Under the pieces are notes generated by a model. It searched no databases. It was not told the DNA's origin and was given only the letters and a program-made list of their open reading frames with translations. A stretch of DNA of 64,000 nt from Variovorax sp. JS1663 (GTDB taxonomy: Bacteria > Pseudomonadota > Gammaproteobacteria > Burkholderiales > Burkholderiaceae_C), in NCBI RefSeq assembly GCF_002157355.1, contig NZ_LYMK01000039.1, positions 1-64,000 of the forward strand. The letters are read 5' to 3'. Positions 40,364 to 49,876 of the stretch are shown one piece after another. Position 1 is the stretch's first letter. Every line of letters begins with the position of its first letter. The position numbers were made by a program, and so were the translations under genes.

Positions 40364-42244
40364 ATGAACCGCTATCCGGTTTGGAAGTACACGATCATCG
40401 TCATCGTGCTGCTGGTGGGGCTGATCTACGCCCTGCCCAATTTCTTCGGCGAGGCGCCCGCGGTGCAGGTGTCCTCGGCCAAGTCGACCGTCAAGATCGA
40501 CGCCGGCACCCCTGCCCGGGTGACGGAGATTCTCAAGACGGCCAGCCTCACGCCGGACCTCATCACACTGGACGCCAATTCAGTGCGCGCCCGATTCGCC
40601 ACCACCGATGACCAGCTCAAGGCGCGCGACACGCTGCAGCGGGCGCTGGTGCCCGACCCGAGCGATCCGCCCTACGTGGTGGCGCTCAACCTGGTGTCGC
40701 GATCGCCCTCGTGGCTGTCCGCGCTGCACGCCTTCCCGATGTACCTGGGCCTGGACCTGCGCGGCGGCGTGGACTTCCTGCTGCAGGTCGACATGAAGGG
40801 CGCCATCGACAAGAAGGCCGAGTCTTTCGCCAACGACCTGCGCTCGGGTCTGCGCGACAAGAGCATCCGCGGCGCCGCGGTCAGCCGCAACGGCCAGACC
40901 ATCGAGCTGCGCTTCCGCGACGCGGCCGCCGTGGCGCCGGCCCGGGACCTGATCCGCGACCAGTTCGCCGACCTGGCCATCGTCGAGAGCCAGGAAGGCG
41001 GCGAGACGAAGTTCACCGTCACCATCAAGCCCGAGGCGGCGCGCCGCCTGCAGGACGCGGCGCTCAAGCAGAACATCACCACGCTGCACAACCGGATCAA
41101 CGAGCTGGGCGTGGCCGAGCCGGTGATCCAGCAGCAGGGGCTGGACCGCATCGTGGTGCAGCTGCCGGGTGTGCAGGACGTGGCCAAGGCCAAGGACATC
41201 CTGGGCCGCACCGCCACGCTCGAGATGCGCCTGGTGGACGAGTCTGCCGAGGGCCGCGCGGCCGAGACCGGCGGCGGCCCGGTGCCCTTCGGCTCCGAGA
41301 AGTTCCTCGACCGCGAAGGCCGCACCGTCATCGTCAAGAAGCAGGTGCTGGTGACCGGCGAGAACCTCACCGACGCCCAGACCGGCTTCGACTCGCAGAC
41401 CCAGCAGCCCAAGGTTGACCTGACCATGGACGCCAAGGGCGGCCGCATCATGCGCGACGTCAGCCGCGAGAACTACCGCAAGCGCATGGCCATCCTGCTC
41501 TTCGAGAAGGGCAAGGGCGAGGTGCTCACCGCACCGTCCATCAACGGCGAGCTGGGCAACCGCTTCCAGATCTCCGGCGCGATGAACGTGGTGGAAGCCA
41601 ACGACCTGGCGCTGCTGCTGCGTGCCGGCTCGCTGGCCGCGCCGATGGAGATCATCCAGGAGCGCACCATCGGCCCCAGCCTGGGCGCAGACAACATCCG
41701 GAAGGGCTTCGACAGCGTGATGTACGGCTTCGCCGCGATCATGGTGTTCATGTGCCTGTACTACATGCTGTTCGGGCTGTTCTCCTCGATCGCGCTGGCC
41801 GTCAACCTGCTTCTGCTGGTGGCCATCCTGTCGATGCTGCAGGCCACGCTCACGCTGCCGGGCATCGCGGCCATGGCGCTGGCGATCGGCGTGGCGATCG
41901 ACTCCAACGTGCTGATCAACGAACGGGTACGCGAGGAGCTGCGCGGCGGCGCCTCGCCGCAAGCCGCCATTCACGCGGGCTATGACCGTGCCTGGGGCAC
42001 CATCCTGGACTCCAACGTCACCACCCTCATCGCGGGCATCGCGCTGCTGGCTTTCGGCTCCGGCCCGGTGCGCGGCTTCGCGGTGGTGCACTGCATCGGC
42101 ATCGTGACGTCCATGTTCTCGGCCGTGTTCTTCTCGCGCGGCCTGGTGAACTTCTGGTACGGCCGCAAGAAGAAGCTCAAGAGCGTGTCCATCGGCACGG
42201 TCTGGAAGCCGGACGCCGAGAAGACCGTGGCGGACGCCAAGTAG
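40364..42244 (+). CDS. secD: Protein translocase subunit SecD
   Basis: 626 residues, inner-membrane. First helix KYTIIVIVLLVGLIYALPNF near 5-24, large periplasmic domain with the conserved LGLDLRGGVDFLLQVDM near 125, and a C-terminal set of five helices (MYGFAAIMVFMCLYYMLFGL and so on) with the D5-like IAIGVAIDSNVLINERVREE. SecD uses the proton gradient to complete periplasmic release of exported proteins. Followed 15 bases later by secF. The order yajC-secD-secF is standard in betaproteobacteria. Confidence 0.97.
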   Translation: MNRYPVWKYTIIVIVLLVGLIYALPNFFGEAPAVQVSSAKSTVKIDAGTPARVTEILKTASLTPDLITLDANSVRARFATTDDQLKARDTLQRALVPDPSDPPYVVALNLVSRSPSWLSALHAFPMYLGLDLRGGVDFLLQVDMKGAIDKKAESFANDLRSGLRDKSIRGAAVSRNGQTIELRFRDAAAVAPARDLIRDQFADLAIVESQEGGETKFTVTIKPEAARRLQDAALKQNITTLHNRINELGVAEPVIQQQGLDRIVVQLPGVQDVAKAKDILGRTATLEMRLVDESAEGRAAETGGGPVPFGSEKFLDREGRTVIVKKQVLVTGENLTDAQTGFDSQTQQPKVDLTMDAKGGRIMRDVSRENYRKRMAILLFEKGKGEVLTAPSINGELGNRFQISGAMNVVEANDLALLLRAGSLAAPMEIIQERTIGPSLGADNIRKGFDSVMYGFAAIMVFMCLYYMLFGLFSSIALAVNLLLLVAILSMLQATLTLPGIAAMALAIGVAIDSNVLINERVREELRGGASPQAAIHAGYDRAWGTILDSNVTTLIAGIALLAFGSGPVRGFAVVHCIGIVTSMFSAVFFSRGLVNFWYGRKKKLKSVSIGTVWKPDAEKTVADAK

Positions 42245-42259
42245 GGGAGCGCACGCAAC

Positions 42260-43210
42260 ATGGAGTTCTTCCGAATCCACCGGACCATCCCGTTCATGCG
42301 CCATGCACTGGTGCTGAACGCGATCTCCGTCATCACCTTCCTGCTGGCGGTGTTCTTCCTGTTCCACCGCGGGCTGCACCTGTCGGTCGAATTCACCGGC
42401 GGCACCGTGATGGAGGTCGCCTACCAGCAGTCCGTGGACGTGGGCAAGGTGCGCGAGACCATCGGCAAGCTCGGCTACGCCGACGTGCAGGTGCAGAACT
42501 ACGGCACTTCGCGCGACGTCCAGATCCGCCTGCCGGTGCAGAAGGGCCAGACCTCGGCCCAGCAGAGCGAGCAGGTCATGTCCGCGCTCAAGGCGGTCGA
42601 TCCGTCGGCCACCCTGCGCGGCAACGAGTTCGTCGGGCCGCAGGTGGGCGAGGAGCTCACCACCAACGGCCTCAAGGCCCTCGGCATGGTGGTGGTCGGC
42701 ATCATGATCTACCTGGCCTTCCGCTTCGAATGGAAGTTCGCGCTGGCCACCGTGCTGGCCAACCTGCACGACGTGGTGATCATCCTGGGCTTCTTCGCCT
42801 TCTTCCAGTGGGAGTTCTCGCTGGCGGTGCTGGCGGCGGTGCTGGCGGTGCTGGGCTACTCGGTCAACGAGTCGGTGGTCATCTTCGACCGGGTGCGGGA
42901 GAACTTCCGGCGCTACCGCAAGATGAACACCCGCGAGGTGATCGACAACGCCATCACCTCCACCATCAGCCGCACCATCATCACCCACGGCTCCACCCAG
43001 CTGGTGGTGCTGTCGATGTTCTTCTTCGGCGGGCCGACGCTGCACTACTTCGCGCTGGCCCTGACCATCGGCATCCTGTTCGGCATCTACTCGTCCGCCT
43101 TCGTGGCGGCGGCGATCGCGATGTGGCTGGGCGTGAAACGGGAAGACCTGGTCAAGCCCACGAAGCGCGAGGGTGACCCGGACGATCCGAACACCGGCGC
43201 CGTGGTGTAA
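42260..43210 (+). CDS. secF: Protein translocase subunit SecF
   Basis: 316 residues with six membrane helices. Conserved regions are LHLSVEFTGGTVMEVAYQQS near 38, DVVIILGFFAFFQW, and GYSVNESVVIFDRVRENFRR near 205, the D4-helix signature of the SecDF proton path. Works as a pair with SecD. The tail KPTKREGDPDDPNTGAVV is polar. The gene ends the operon; the 131 bases that follow hold a short stem-loop (ACAAGC TCAG GCTTGT near 43292-43307) that may act in termination or in the leader of the next gene. Confidence 0.97.
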   Translation: MEFFRIHRTIPFMRHALVLNAISVITFLLAVFFLFHRGLHLSVEFTGGTVMEVAYQQSVDVGKVRETIGKLGYADVQVQNYGTSRDVQIRLPVQKGQTSAQQSEQVMSALKAVDPSATLRGNEFVGPQVGEELTTNGLKALGMVVVGIMIYLAFRFEWKFALATVLANLHDVVIILGFFAFFQWEFSLAVLAAVLAVLGYSVNESVVIFDRVRENFRRYRKMNTREVIDNAITSTISRTIITHGSTQLVVLSMFFFGGPTLHYFALALTIGILFGIYSSAFVAAAIAMWLGVKREDLVKPTKREGDPDDPNTGAVV

Positions 43211-43341
43211 ACACCGCGGGCCGCGCCCGGGCCGCCGGGCGTTCGGGTTGCGGAGCAGCCTCGGGGGCGCTTGTGCGGTTACGCTTCACAATACAAGCTC
43301 AGGCTTGTTGAAACGTTTTATTTGCCGTCCTTGCCCCTTCC

Positions 43342-45726
43342 ATGATCTCGCGGTCTCCCGCCTCCTCCCAGCAGCTCGCCCGCGAGACGCGCGAGCGCTT
43401 CGTCACCGCCACCGGCGGGGCGATCGTCCCGGTGGCCAATGCGGTGCGCGAGCGGCTGGTGGCGCTGGCCACCATGACCGCCAGCGTGCGCGAAATGCAG
43501 CAGCACCGCGACGATTTCCTGGCCTTCCAGTCGCAGGGTTCGAATTGGGCCCCCTTGTCGCAGGCTGCATGGCGCAAGGCGCTGACCGGTGGCGCCAGCG
43601 GCGGCTCGACCGGCGGCCTCCGGCTGGAATTGATCGGCGATGAGGTGGTGGAGACCAACATCCTGTCCTCGCGCCTGGCCCAGGCGATCACGGACAAGGC
43701 CAGCTTCGAGCTCAATGACCTGCGCCTGCGCATCCAGCACCTGGAGGGCACGACCGAGCTGGACGCCAAGGACGTGCTCAAGCCCGAGGCGCTGGCCCGG
43801 ACCCTGGTCGACCAGTGGCTGGCCGCGGGGCTGAGCCGCGAATCCTGGAACCGGGTCCAGGAGGTGGTGCAGCAGCGCCTGGTGGACGTGGTCGTCCAAG
43901 CCTACAAGGATGCCAATGCCTTCCTGATCGAGCGGGGCGTGATGCCCGAGATCGATCTCAAGAGCTTCGTCAAGCGTACCGGCAGCGCCAACTCGGGCAC
44001 CGCTGCGCTGGGCGGCAGCTTCGCGCGATCCTCGCAGGTGGGAACCATCCCGCCCGGCATGAGCGCCGGCATCACCCTGCCGCCGGGCAGCTTCGCGCCG
44101 GCCGCAATCGGCGTCAGCGCCGGGCGGGCGGGCGGCGACACCCTGGTCGCCACCGGCGGTTCCCCGCTGGTCCTGGCACGCCAGCGCGCGCAAGGGGTGT
44201 TGCTTAACCTCAAGCGCTTCGTGACCGCCAGGATCGGCGGCGACCTGGGGCAGATGCGTGTGCCGGGCGGCCACGGTCCTGGCGCGGTGGGTGTCAGTGG
44301 CGGTGGTGGAGGAGGCGGCGGCGGACCCGTCGGGCTTGCGGCGCCGGCCTTCGCTGCTGCCATTGCCGACGCCGAGCAGGCCTACCAGGCGATGGCCTCG
44401 CAGTATGTGGTCGGCGACGAGGCCACCGCCATCCACCAGACGGCTGCCGAGCTGCGCCGGCGCACCAGCGAGCTCAAGAAGAAGGCGCCGACCACCGCCG
44501 ACAAGGCCACGGTCGAGATCGTGGCGCTGATGTTCCAGGCCATCCTGGCGGAGGAGCGCATCCCTTTCTCGGCGCGCGTGTGGTTCGCACGCCTGCAGAT
44601 GCCCGTGCTGCGCGTGGCGATCGCTGAGCCGGAGTTCTTTGCCACTTTGCAGCATCCGGCGCGCATGCTGATCGACCGCATGGGTTCCTGCGTGATGGGC
44701 TTCGACGCCGCCGCCATCTCGGGCAGTGCGCTCGAAGGCGAGATCCGCCGCGTGGTGCAGGTGATCGAGCAATACCCCGAGACCGGCCAGCGGGTGTTCA
44801 AGCTGGTGTTCGACGAATTCGTCGCCTTCCTCAACAAGTACCTGACGCAGAGCGACGCCACCCAGCGGCTGATGAGCGTGGCGCAGCAGGTCGAGCAGAA
44901 GGAGACGATGGCGATCCAGTACACCATCGAGTTGCGCAAGATGCTCAACGACATGCCGGTGCGCGAGGAGATCCGCGAGTTCCTGTTCAAGATCTGGGCC
45001 GAGGTGCTGGCCATCGCCGCGCTGCGGCATGGCCCGCAGGACGAGCAGACCGTCACGCTCAAGCGCGCCGCCTCCGACCTGGTGTGGGCCGCCAGCGCCA
45101 AGCCCAATCGCAACGACCGCGCCCGCGTGATCCAGGACCTGCCGCAGCTGCTGCAGCGCCTGCGCCAGGGCATGAGCCTGCTGGGCATCGAGGGCGAGCC
45201 GCAGGAGGCGCAGATCAAGACCATCGGCTCCACGCTGTCCGATGCCTTCCTGTCCAAGACAGAGGCCATCCCGCAGGCCAAGATCGAGGCCATGGCCAAG
45301 CGCCTGGCCAACCTGGAGGACTTCGTCAGTGACGAGGGCGACGCCACTGACCTGCCGCTGGACGCCGCCAGCATCGAGCTGCTGCTGGGCGTGGACGCGG
45401 CCTCGCTCGAGATCGTGCCCGACACCGGCAACAAGGTCGGCGAGGACATGGTGCAGTGGGCGCACGAATTGCAGGTGGGCACCTGGTTCATGCTGGACCA
45501 CAACGACCGCGTGAGCCAGGTCCAGTTCGTCTGGCGCAGCGAGCGCAAGCAGCTGCACCTGTTCGCCTCCAGCGACGGGCGCAGCTTCCTCATCCAGGTC
45601 GGGCGTCTGGCCTCCTACCTGCAGGCCGGACTGCTGGTGCCTGCCGAGGAAGAGACGCTCACCGTGCGCGCCACGCGCGAGGCGCTCGCCAAGCTGGATG
45701 CGAACCCGGAACGGCTCCTGAACTGA
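43342..45726 (+). CDS. DUF1631 family protein
   Basis: 794 residues, cytosolic, rich in Ala, Leu and Glu with long helices. DUF1631 proteins are widespread in gamma- and betaproteobacteria and have no settled role; some also bind c-di-GMP-related domains in other genomes. A Gly-rich linker (about eight consecutive Gly near residue 325) separates two helical parts. The C-terminal part includes VGTWFMLDHNDRVSQVQFVW and HLFASSDGRSFLIQVGRLAS, like a PilZ-type beta-barrel. It is in a single gene unit, converging with smg (6-base gap). Confidence 0.88.
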   Translation: MISRSPASSQQLARETRERFVTATGGAIVPVANAVRERLVALATMTASVREMQQHRDDFLAFQSQGSNWAPLSQAAWRKALTGGASGGSTGGLRLELIGDEVVETNILSSRLAQAITDKASFELNDLRLRIQHLEGTTELDAKDVLKPEALARTLVDQWLAAGLSRESWNRVQEVVQQRLVDVVVQAYKDANAFLIERGVMPEIDLKSFVKRTGSANSGTAALGGSFARSSQVGTIPPGMSAGITLPPGSFAPAAIGVSAGRAGGDTLVATGGSPLVLARQRAQGVLLNLKRFVTARIGGDLGQMRVPGGHGPGAVGVSGGGGGGGGGPVGLAAPAFAAAIADAEQAYQAMASQYVVGDEATAIHQTAAELRRRTSELKKKAPTTADKATVEIVALMFQAILAEERIPFSARVWFARLQMPVLRVAIAEPEFFATLQHPARMLIDRMGSCVMGFDAAAISGSALEGEIRRVVQVIEQYPETGQRVFKLVFDEFVAFLNKYLTQSDATQRLMSVAQQVEQKETMAIQYTIELRKMLNDMPVREEIREFLFKIWAEVLAIAALRHGPQDEQTVTLKRAASDLVWAASAKPNRNDRARVIQDLPQLLQRLRQGMSLLGIEGEPQEAQIKTIGSTLSDAFLSKTEAIPQAKIEAMAKRLANLEDFVSDEGDATDLPLDAASIELLLGVDAASLEIVPDTGNKVGEDMVQWAHELQVGTWFMLDHNDRVSQVQFVWRSERKQLHLFASSDGRSFLIQVGRLASYLQAGLLVPAEEETLTVRATREALAKLDANPERLLN

Positions 45727-45732
45727 GCGGGC

Positions 45733-46239
45733 TCAGTGCGCGACGCGTGTGGACGTGTCGTCACAGAGCTCGTCGAGCACCAGCGCGTCGGGCTCGACCC
45801 CGGCGCTCCAGTGCACCATCAGCACGATGATCTTGAGCTCGTCGAGCGTCAGCGTATCGCCGGTGGTGGCCATGGCGCGCTCGACCACGATCTCGCGCAG
45901 CCCGGCCGAAAACACCTGGGACGACTCGAGGAAGCTGATGAAGCCCAGGCACTCGGCGCCCAGATGCTCCTGTTCGGCGGTCGAGTAGATGCGCATGGAG
46001 TCCGGTGATCCCGGGAGGACCACCGGTGCGGCCCGGACGGTGGCGCTGGTCCCGTCGGCATGCCGCGTCAACTCGATGCCCTGGGTGGCGAGGCTGAGGC
46101 CGTCGAGCCAGTACAGGGCGTCCCGGATCTCCTGGGGATCGAAGCCCTGGGCGCTGAGCTTGCGGCCCAGCTGCTCGGGTTCGGGGCAGGCATCGCCGCG
46201 CCAGTAGTTTTCGTACACGTACACGAGCACTTCGAACAT
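45733..46239 (-). CDS. smg: Smg family protein (DUF494)
   Basis: 168 residues, starts MFEVLVYVYENYWRGDACPE, the typical Smg N-terminus. The C-terminal half (LRIYSTAEQEHLGAECLGFI-type stretch, ERAMATTGDTLTLDELKIIV, LMVHWSAG) matches the family. Smg genes lie beside dprA in many proteobacteria. Biochemical role is unsettled. It is in a leftward group with dprA and the LysM gene. Confidence 0.93.
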   Translation of the reverse strand: MFEVLVYVYENYWRGDACPEPEQLGRKLSAQGFDPQEIRDALYWLDGLSLATQGIELTRHADGTSATVRAAPVVLPGSPDSMRIYSTAEQEHLGAECLGFISFLESSQVFSAGLREIVVERAMATTGDTLTLDELKIIVLMVHWSAGVEPDALVLDELCDDTSTRVAH

Positions 46240-46301
46240 GGGGCCAATATAGCCCAGCTTCGCGTCCGCGCCACGGCATGGATGCATGCAGGCGGGATCG
46301 C

Positions 46302-47435
46302 CTATGCCCGGATGACCCGCTGGAACAGCCCGCCCGGCAGCCGGGCCACCTGGCCGGCAAGTTCGAGCTCCAGCAATTGCGCCTGGAGCGCGGCCACGGC
46401 GTGACCGGTGCGCGCGCCCAGCGCGTCCAGGCTCGCGGGATCGTGGCCGAGGGCCTGCAGCAGCCCGGGATGCGGCGAGGCCTCGTTTCCTGACGCGAGC
46501 AATGGCGCCGGCGCCGCGGCGTCGAAGCGCAATTCCTCGAGCACGTCTCCCACCGTTTCCACCAGCTTCGCGCCCAGCCGGATCAGCGCATGGCAGCCGC
46601 GCGACTGGGGCGAGTGGATGGAACCCGGGATCGCGAACACCTCCCGGCCCTGTTCGGAGGCCAGCCGCGCGGTGATCAGCGAGCCCGACTGCAGCGCCGC
46701 CTCCACTACCAGCGTGCCGCGCGTCAGGCCGGCAATGATCCGGTTGCGCTTGGGGAAGTTCTGGGTGAGCGGCGGCGTGCCGAGTGCGAACTCGCTCACG
46801 ATCAGGCCGCGCTCGGCGATGCGCTGCGCGAGCGCGCGGTGCCGTGCGGGATAGACGCGGTCCAGCCCGGTGCCCACCACGGCCACCGTGGCCGGCCAGA
46901 GGGGGTCTATGGCCGCGTCCAGCGCACCTTCGTGCGCCGCACCGTCGACGCCGAGCGCCAGTCCGGAGACCACCGTGACGCCGGCTTCGCCGAAGGCCCG
47001 GGCGAAGGCGCGGGCGTTCGAGATGCCCTGCGGCGTGGGATTGCGGCTGCCGACCATGGCGATGCTGCGCTCGAGCTGAGTGAGATCGAGCGCGGCCGGG
47101 CCCAGAACGTAGAGCAGGAGCGGCGGGTCGGCCATCTCGAGCAGGGAGCCCGGATACCCTGCATCGCCCAGCGTCAGGATGCGGCGCGTGGCACCCAGCG
47201 CTTCGACGCCGTGCAGCCACTCCTGGGTGCTGTCGAGCAAGGCGCCAAGGCCGGCCTGTGGTGTGAGCAGTGCTGTCGCGTGGGCCTCGCTCACCACCTG
47301 TTGCAGGGCCGCTGGCGTCTGCTCGAAGATCGCTGCCGGCAGCCCGAAGGCGGCCAGCAGCCGGCGCGCGGCCGTGTTGCCGATGCCCGGCGTCAGCGTG
47401 AGCCGAAGCCAGCCCGCGAGTTCGTCAGGCTCCAC
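46302..47435 (-). CDS. dprA: DNA-processing protein DprA
   Basis: 377 residues from GTG 47435 (EPDELAGWLRLTLTPGIGNT). N-terminal SAM-like region, then the Rossmann core with MVGSRNPTPQGISNARAFAR, VSGLALGVDGAAHEGAL, VVGTGLDRVYPARH and FPKRNRIIAGLTRGTLVVEA, and a C-terminal winged helix. DprA loads RecA on incoming single-stranded DNA during transformation. No ATG is available in frame near this point; a CTG-free stretch upstream and the strength of the N-terminus favour GTG 47435. It is 17 bases downstream of the LysM gene. Confidence 0.93.
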   Translation of the reverse strand: MEPDELAGWLRLTLTPGIGNTAARRLLAAFGLPAAIFEQTPAALQQVVSEAHATALLTPQAGLGALLDSTQEWLHGVEALGATRRILTLGDAGYPGSLLEMADPPLLLYVLGPAALDLTQLERSIAMVGSRNPTPQGISNARAFARAFGEAGVTVVSGLALGVDGAAHEGALDAAIDPLWPATVAVVGTGLDRVYPARHRALAQRIAERGLIVSEFALGTPPLTQNFPKRNRIIAGLTRGTLVVEAALQSGSLITARLASEQGREVFAIPGSIHSPQSRGCHALIRLGAKLVETVGDVLEELRFDAAAPAPLLASGNEASPHPGLLQALGHDPASLDALGARTGHAVAALQAQLLELELAGQVARLPGGLFQRVIRA

Positions 47436-47452
47436 GCAAGCGCCGGAGGGGA

Positions 47453-48667
47453 TCAGGGATTGACCAGCAGATCGCCGATGCGCGGTGCGTCGTGGATCTC
47501 GAGCACCAGCGCGTACGAGACGCGCTCGAAGGGCCGGAACACCATCAGCAGGCCGATGCGCTCGTTGGGCAGCTTCATCGTCTCCTTGGTGCCGCTGGTC
47601 TTGTCGATGATGGTGTCGCCGTTCTTGAGGATGGCCAGCACGTGGCCGTTCTCGATGCCGTCGATCGTGCCCTTGTTGATCGCCACCACCTGGTTCTGGG
47701 CCGCGAACTGCACCGCGTTGCCGTAGACCGAGACGATGCGGCCGTCGGCGATGGGCTGGGCGGGTGCGCGCGGCACGTAGCTCAACAGCTGGCGCGGCGG
47801 CTCGGGCAGCAGGCGGTCGCCGGCGCGGATTTCCTCGCGCGTCGCGACGATGTCGAGGCTGGCGGGCACCGGGTACAAGACTTCCTTGCCGTCGACTTCT
47901 TCCTTGGCGCTCGATTCGCCGCGCTGCAGCTCGGCCTTGCCGACGTACTGGGCTTCGTAGCCGAGGATCTCGCCCGTGCCCGGATCCTTGAGCGGGGTGG
48001 CGTTGCGGAAGACGCGATAGGTCTGGATGGGACCGGCCGCCTCCACGAGGGGCGTCTTGGCCTCGCCGCGCGCATAGATGCGGTCGCCCCGCGCCAGCAC
48101 CACGCGGCTCTCGTTGCCGGCCACGATGCGCGGTGCCATCGTCAGCGTGTCGGCGTCCACCACGATCGGTTCGGCGAGGAAGGGTTCGATCAAGCTCGGG
48201 TTGAGCGTCGGCAGGGCCATGTCGGCCAGCGATTCGTAGCGGGTGCGCGGCGACAGCTTGATGGTGCCGCCCTCCGGCATGCCGCTGCCGCCGCGGCGCA
48301 GCGCCAGGCGGGCGCGGCCGCCGCTCTTGTCGAGGTAGAGCACCTGCCCGGGGTAGATGCGGTGCGGGTTCTGGATCTCCGACATGTTCATGCCCCACAG
48401 CTCGGGCCAGCGCCAGGGGCTGCGCAGGTAGAGGCGGGAGATGGCCCACAGGGTGTCGCGCGGCTTGACCGTGTATTCGTCCGGCGCGTTGGGCGCCAGT
48501 TCGGACAGCGGCACCCCGGCCTGCGCCGCCTGCTGGGCCGTGCTCCGCTGCTGCGGTGTGACCGGGTAGTTCTGTGCCAGGGCGGTGGTGCCCATGCCCG
48601 CCATCGCGAGGGCCGCCAGCGTGGCGAGAAGGTGCGGACGCAGGCTGTCTTGGATGCGGTGTGTCAT
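47453..48667 (-). CDS. LysM peptidoglycan-binding exported protein
   Basis: 404 residues from ATG 48667; a start at 48688 would add 7 residues (MRAHHTT). Signal peptide LLATLAALAMAGMGTTALAQ is cut after ALAQ. The LysM domain lies near 70-125 (YTVKPRDTLWAISRLYLRSP, MSEIQNPHRIYPGQVLYLDK). The long C-terminal region (RIVSVYGNAVQFAAQNQVVA, INKGTIDGIENGHVLAILKN) is like that of LysM proteins next to dprA in other betaproteobacteria. It is periplasmic. Divergent from def across 162 bases. Confidence 0.9.
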   Translation of the reverse strand: MTHRIQDSLRPHLLATLAALAMAGMGTTALAQNYPVTPQQRSTAQQAAQAGVPLSELAPNAPDEYTVKPRDTLWAISRLYLRSPWRWPELWGMNMSEIQNPHRIYPGQVLYLDKSGGRARLALRRGGSGMPEGGTIKLSPRTRYESLADMALPTLNPSLIEPFLAEPIVVDADTLTMAPRIVAGNESRVVLARGDRIYARGEAKTPLVEAAGPIQTYRVFRNATPLKDPGTGEILGYEAQYVGKAELQRGESSAKEEVDGKEVLYPVPASLDIVATREEIRAGDRLLPEPPRQLLSYVPRAPAQPIADGRIVSVYGNAVQFAAQNQVVAINKGTIDGIENGHVLAILKNGDTIIDKTSGTKETMKLPNERIGLLMVFRPFERVSYALVLEIHDAPRIGDLLVNP

Positions 48668-48829
48668 GGTCGTATGGTGTGCACGCATGCGGCCCCGGAG
48701 GGCATACAAATACTCACAATTTGCTACGAATTTTGCGCCGAAGCCCTTGATCGGGCAACGTTTATCAAGCTGCTGGCGCTTGGGGCGTCGCGGAAATGGC
48801 GAAAATAACGACAACTTTTCCTCCCGTTC

Positions 48830-49363
48830 ATGGCCAAAAGAACCATCCTGAGCTTTCCCGACCCTCGCCTGCACAAGGTCGCCAAGCCGGTGCAGGGTGT
48901 CGATGCACGCATCAAGACCCTGGTCGCCGACATGCTCGAGACCATGTACGACGCCAACGGCATCGGCCTGGCAGCCACCCAGGTCGACGTGCACGAGCGG
49001 CTGGTCGTGATCGACGTCTCCGAGGAGCGTAACGAGCCGCTGGTTTTGATCAACCCCGAGATCGTCTGGGCGAGTGATGAAAAAGTCCTCAATGAGGAAG
49101 GATGTCTCTCGGTTCCCGGCATCTACGACGGCGTCGAGCGTTCGACCTCGGTGCGCGTGACGGCCCTCGATGCCGAGGGCGAGCTTCGCACCATCGAAGC
49201 CGAGGGCCTGCTGGCAGTGTGCATCCAGCACGAACTCGACCATCTGCTGGGCAAGGTGTTCGTCGAATACCTCTCGCCCCTGAAGCGCAATCGCATCAAG
49301 AGCAAGCTGCTCAAGCAACAGCGCGAGGACCAGCGCCTGGAGCAGCGGGAAGGCCGGCGTTGA
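48830..49363 (+). CDS. def: Peptide deformylase
   Basis: 177 residues. All three catalytic motifs are intact: GIGLAATQV (44-52), EGCLSVP (90-96, metal Cys) and QHELDH (134-138 with both His ligands and the catalytic Glu). It removes the formyl group from nascent proteins. Together with fmt two genes later, this is the usual def-fmt pair with a lipoprotein gene inserted. TTGA overlap with the lipoprotein gene. The LysM gene is divergent, so the promoter lies within 48668-48829. Confidence 0.97.
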   Translation: MAKRTILSFPDPRLHKVAKPVQGVDARIKTLVADMLETMYDANGIGLAATQVDVHERLVVIDVSEERNEPLVLINPEIVWASDEKVLNEEGCLSVPGIYDGVERSTSVRVTALDAEGELRTIEAEGLLAVCIQHELDHLLGKVFVEYLSPLKRNRIKSKLLKQQREDQRLEQREGRR

Positions 49364-49869
49364 CCGTGTCGTCCCGCATCGGCCCGGCCGCGCTGCTGGC
49401 AACGGCCGCGCTGCTGGCCGGCTGCGCCGGCGAGCCGACCCGCCTTGCCGCAGGCACCTCGCGTGACGACACGCTGCGGCAACTCGGCACGCCGACCGCC
49501 ACGTACACCCTGCCGGGCGACGGCGAACGCCTGCAGTATTCGCGCGCGCCGGCCGGCTTCGAGGTCAACAACGTCGACCTCGATGCGGGCGGCCACGTGG
49601 TCGCGGTGACGCAGGAGCTGGACGAGCGCCTGTTCGACCGCACCATCCAGCCGGGCGTGGGCACCTGGCGCACGGCCGACGTGCTGCGCACCTACGGCCG
49701 GCCCTTCGAGATCACGCGGGTGGGCTCCTTCGACGGCAACATCTGGACCTGGCGCTACAAGTGGCAGAACACGCCCCGCCTGCTCTTCATCTACATCGAT
49801 CGGAACGGCGTGGTGCAGCGCTACCACACCGGCGACGACCTGATGCTCGAACTGCTGGCGCCGCTGTGA
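49360..49869 (+). CDS. Outer-membrane lipoprotein, BamE-like fold repeats
   Basis: 169 residues from TTG 49360, which overlaps the def stop; GTG 49366 is an alternative. GGGAAGG ends 6 bases before the TTG. Lipoprotein signal with lipobox LLAGC and lipid Cys at about 22. The mature part (RDDTLRQLGTPTATYTLPGD, WRTADVLRTYGRPFEITRVG, TWRYKWQNTPRLLFIYIDRN) shows two SmpA/BamE-like units. No specific role is known. Translational coupling with def is likely. Confidence 0.82.
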   Translation: MTVSSRIGPAALLATAALLAGCAGEPTRLAAGTSRDDTLRQLGTPTATYTLPGDGERLQYSRAPAGFEVNNVDLDAGGHVVAVTQELDERLFDRTIQPGVGTWRTADVLRTYGRPFEITRVGSFDGNIWTWRYKWQNTPRLLFIYIDRNGVVQRYHTGDDLMLELLAPL

Positions 49870-49876
49870 GGGGCGC

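Noticed and set aside
43292..43307. Stem-loop ACAAGC-TCAG-GCTTGT as secF terminator
   Set aside because: Short stem, no directly following T-run, and it lies 34 bases before the next start, so a leader role is equally possible; mentioned only in the secF entry.
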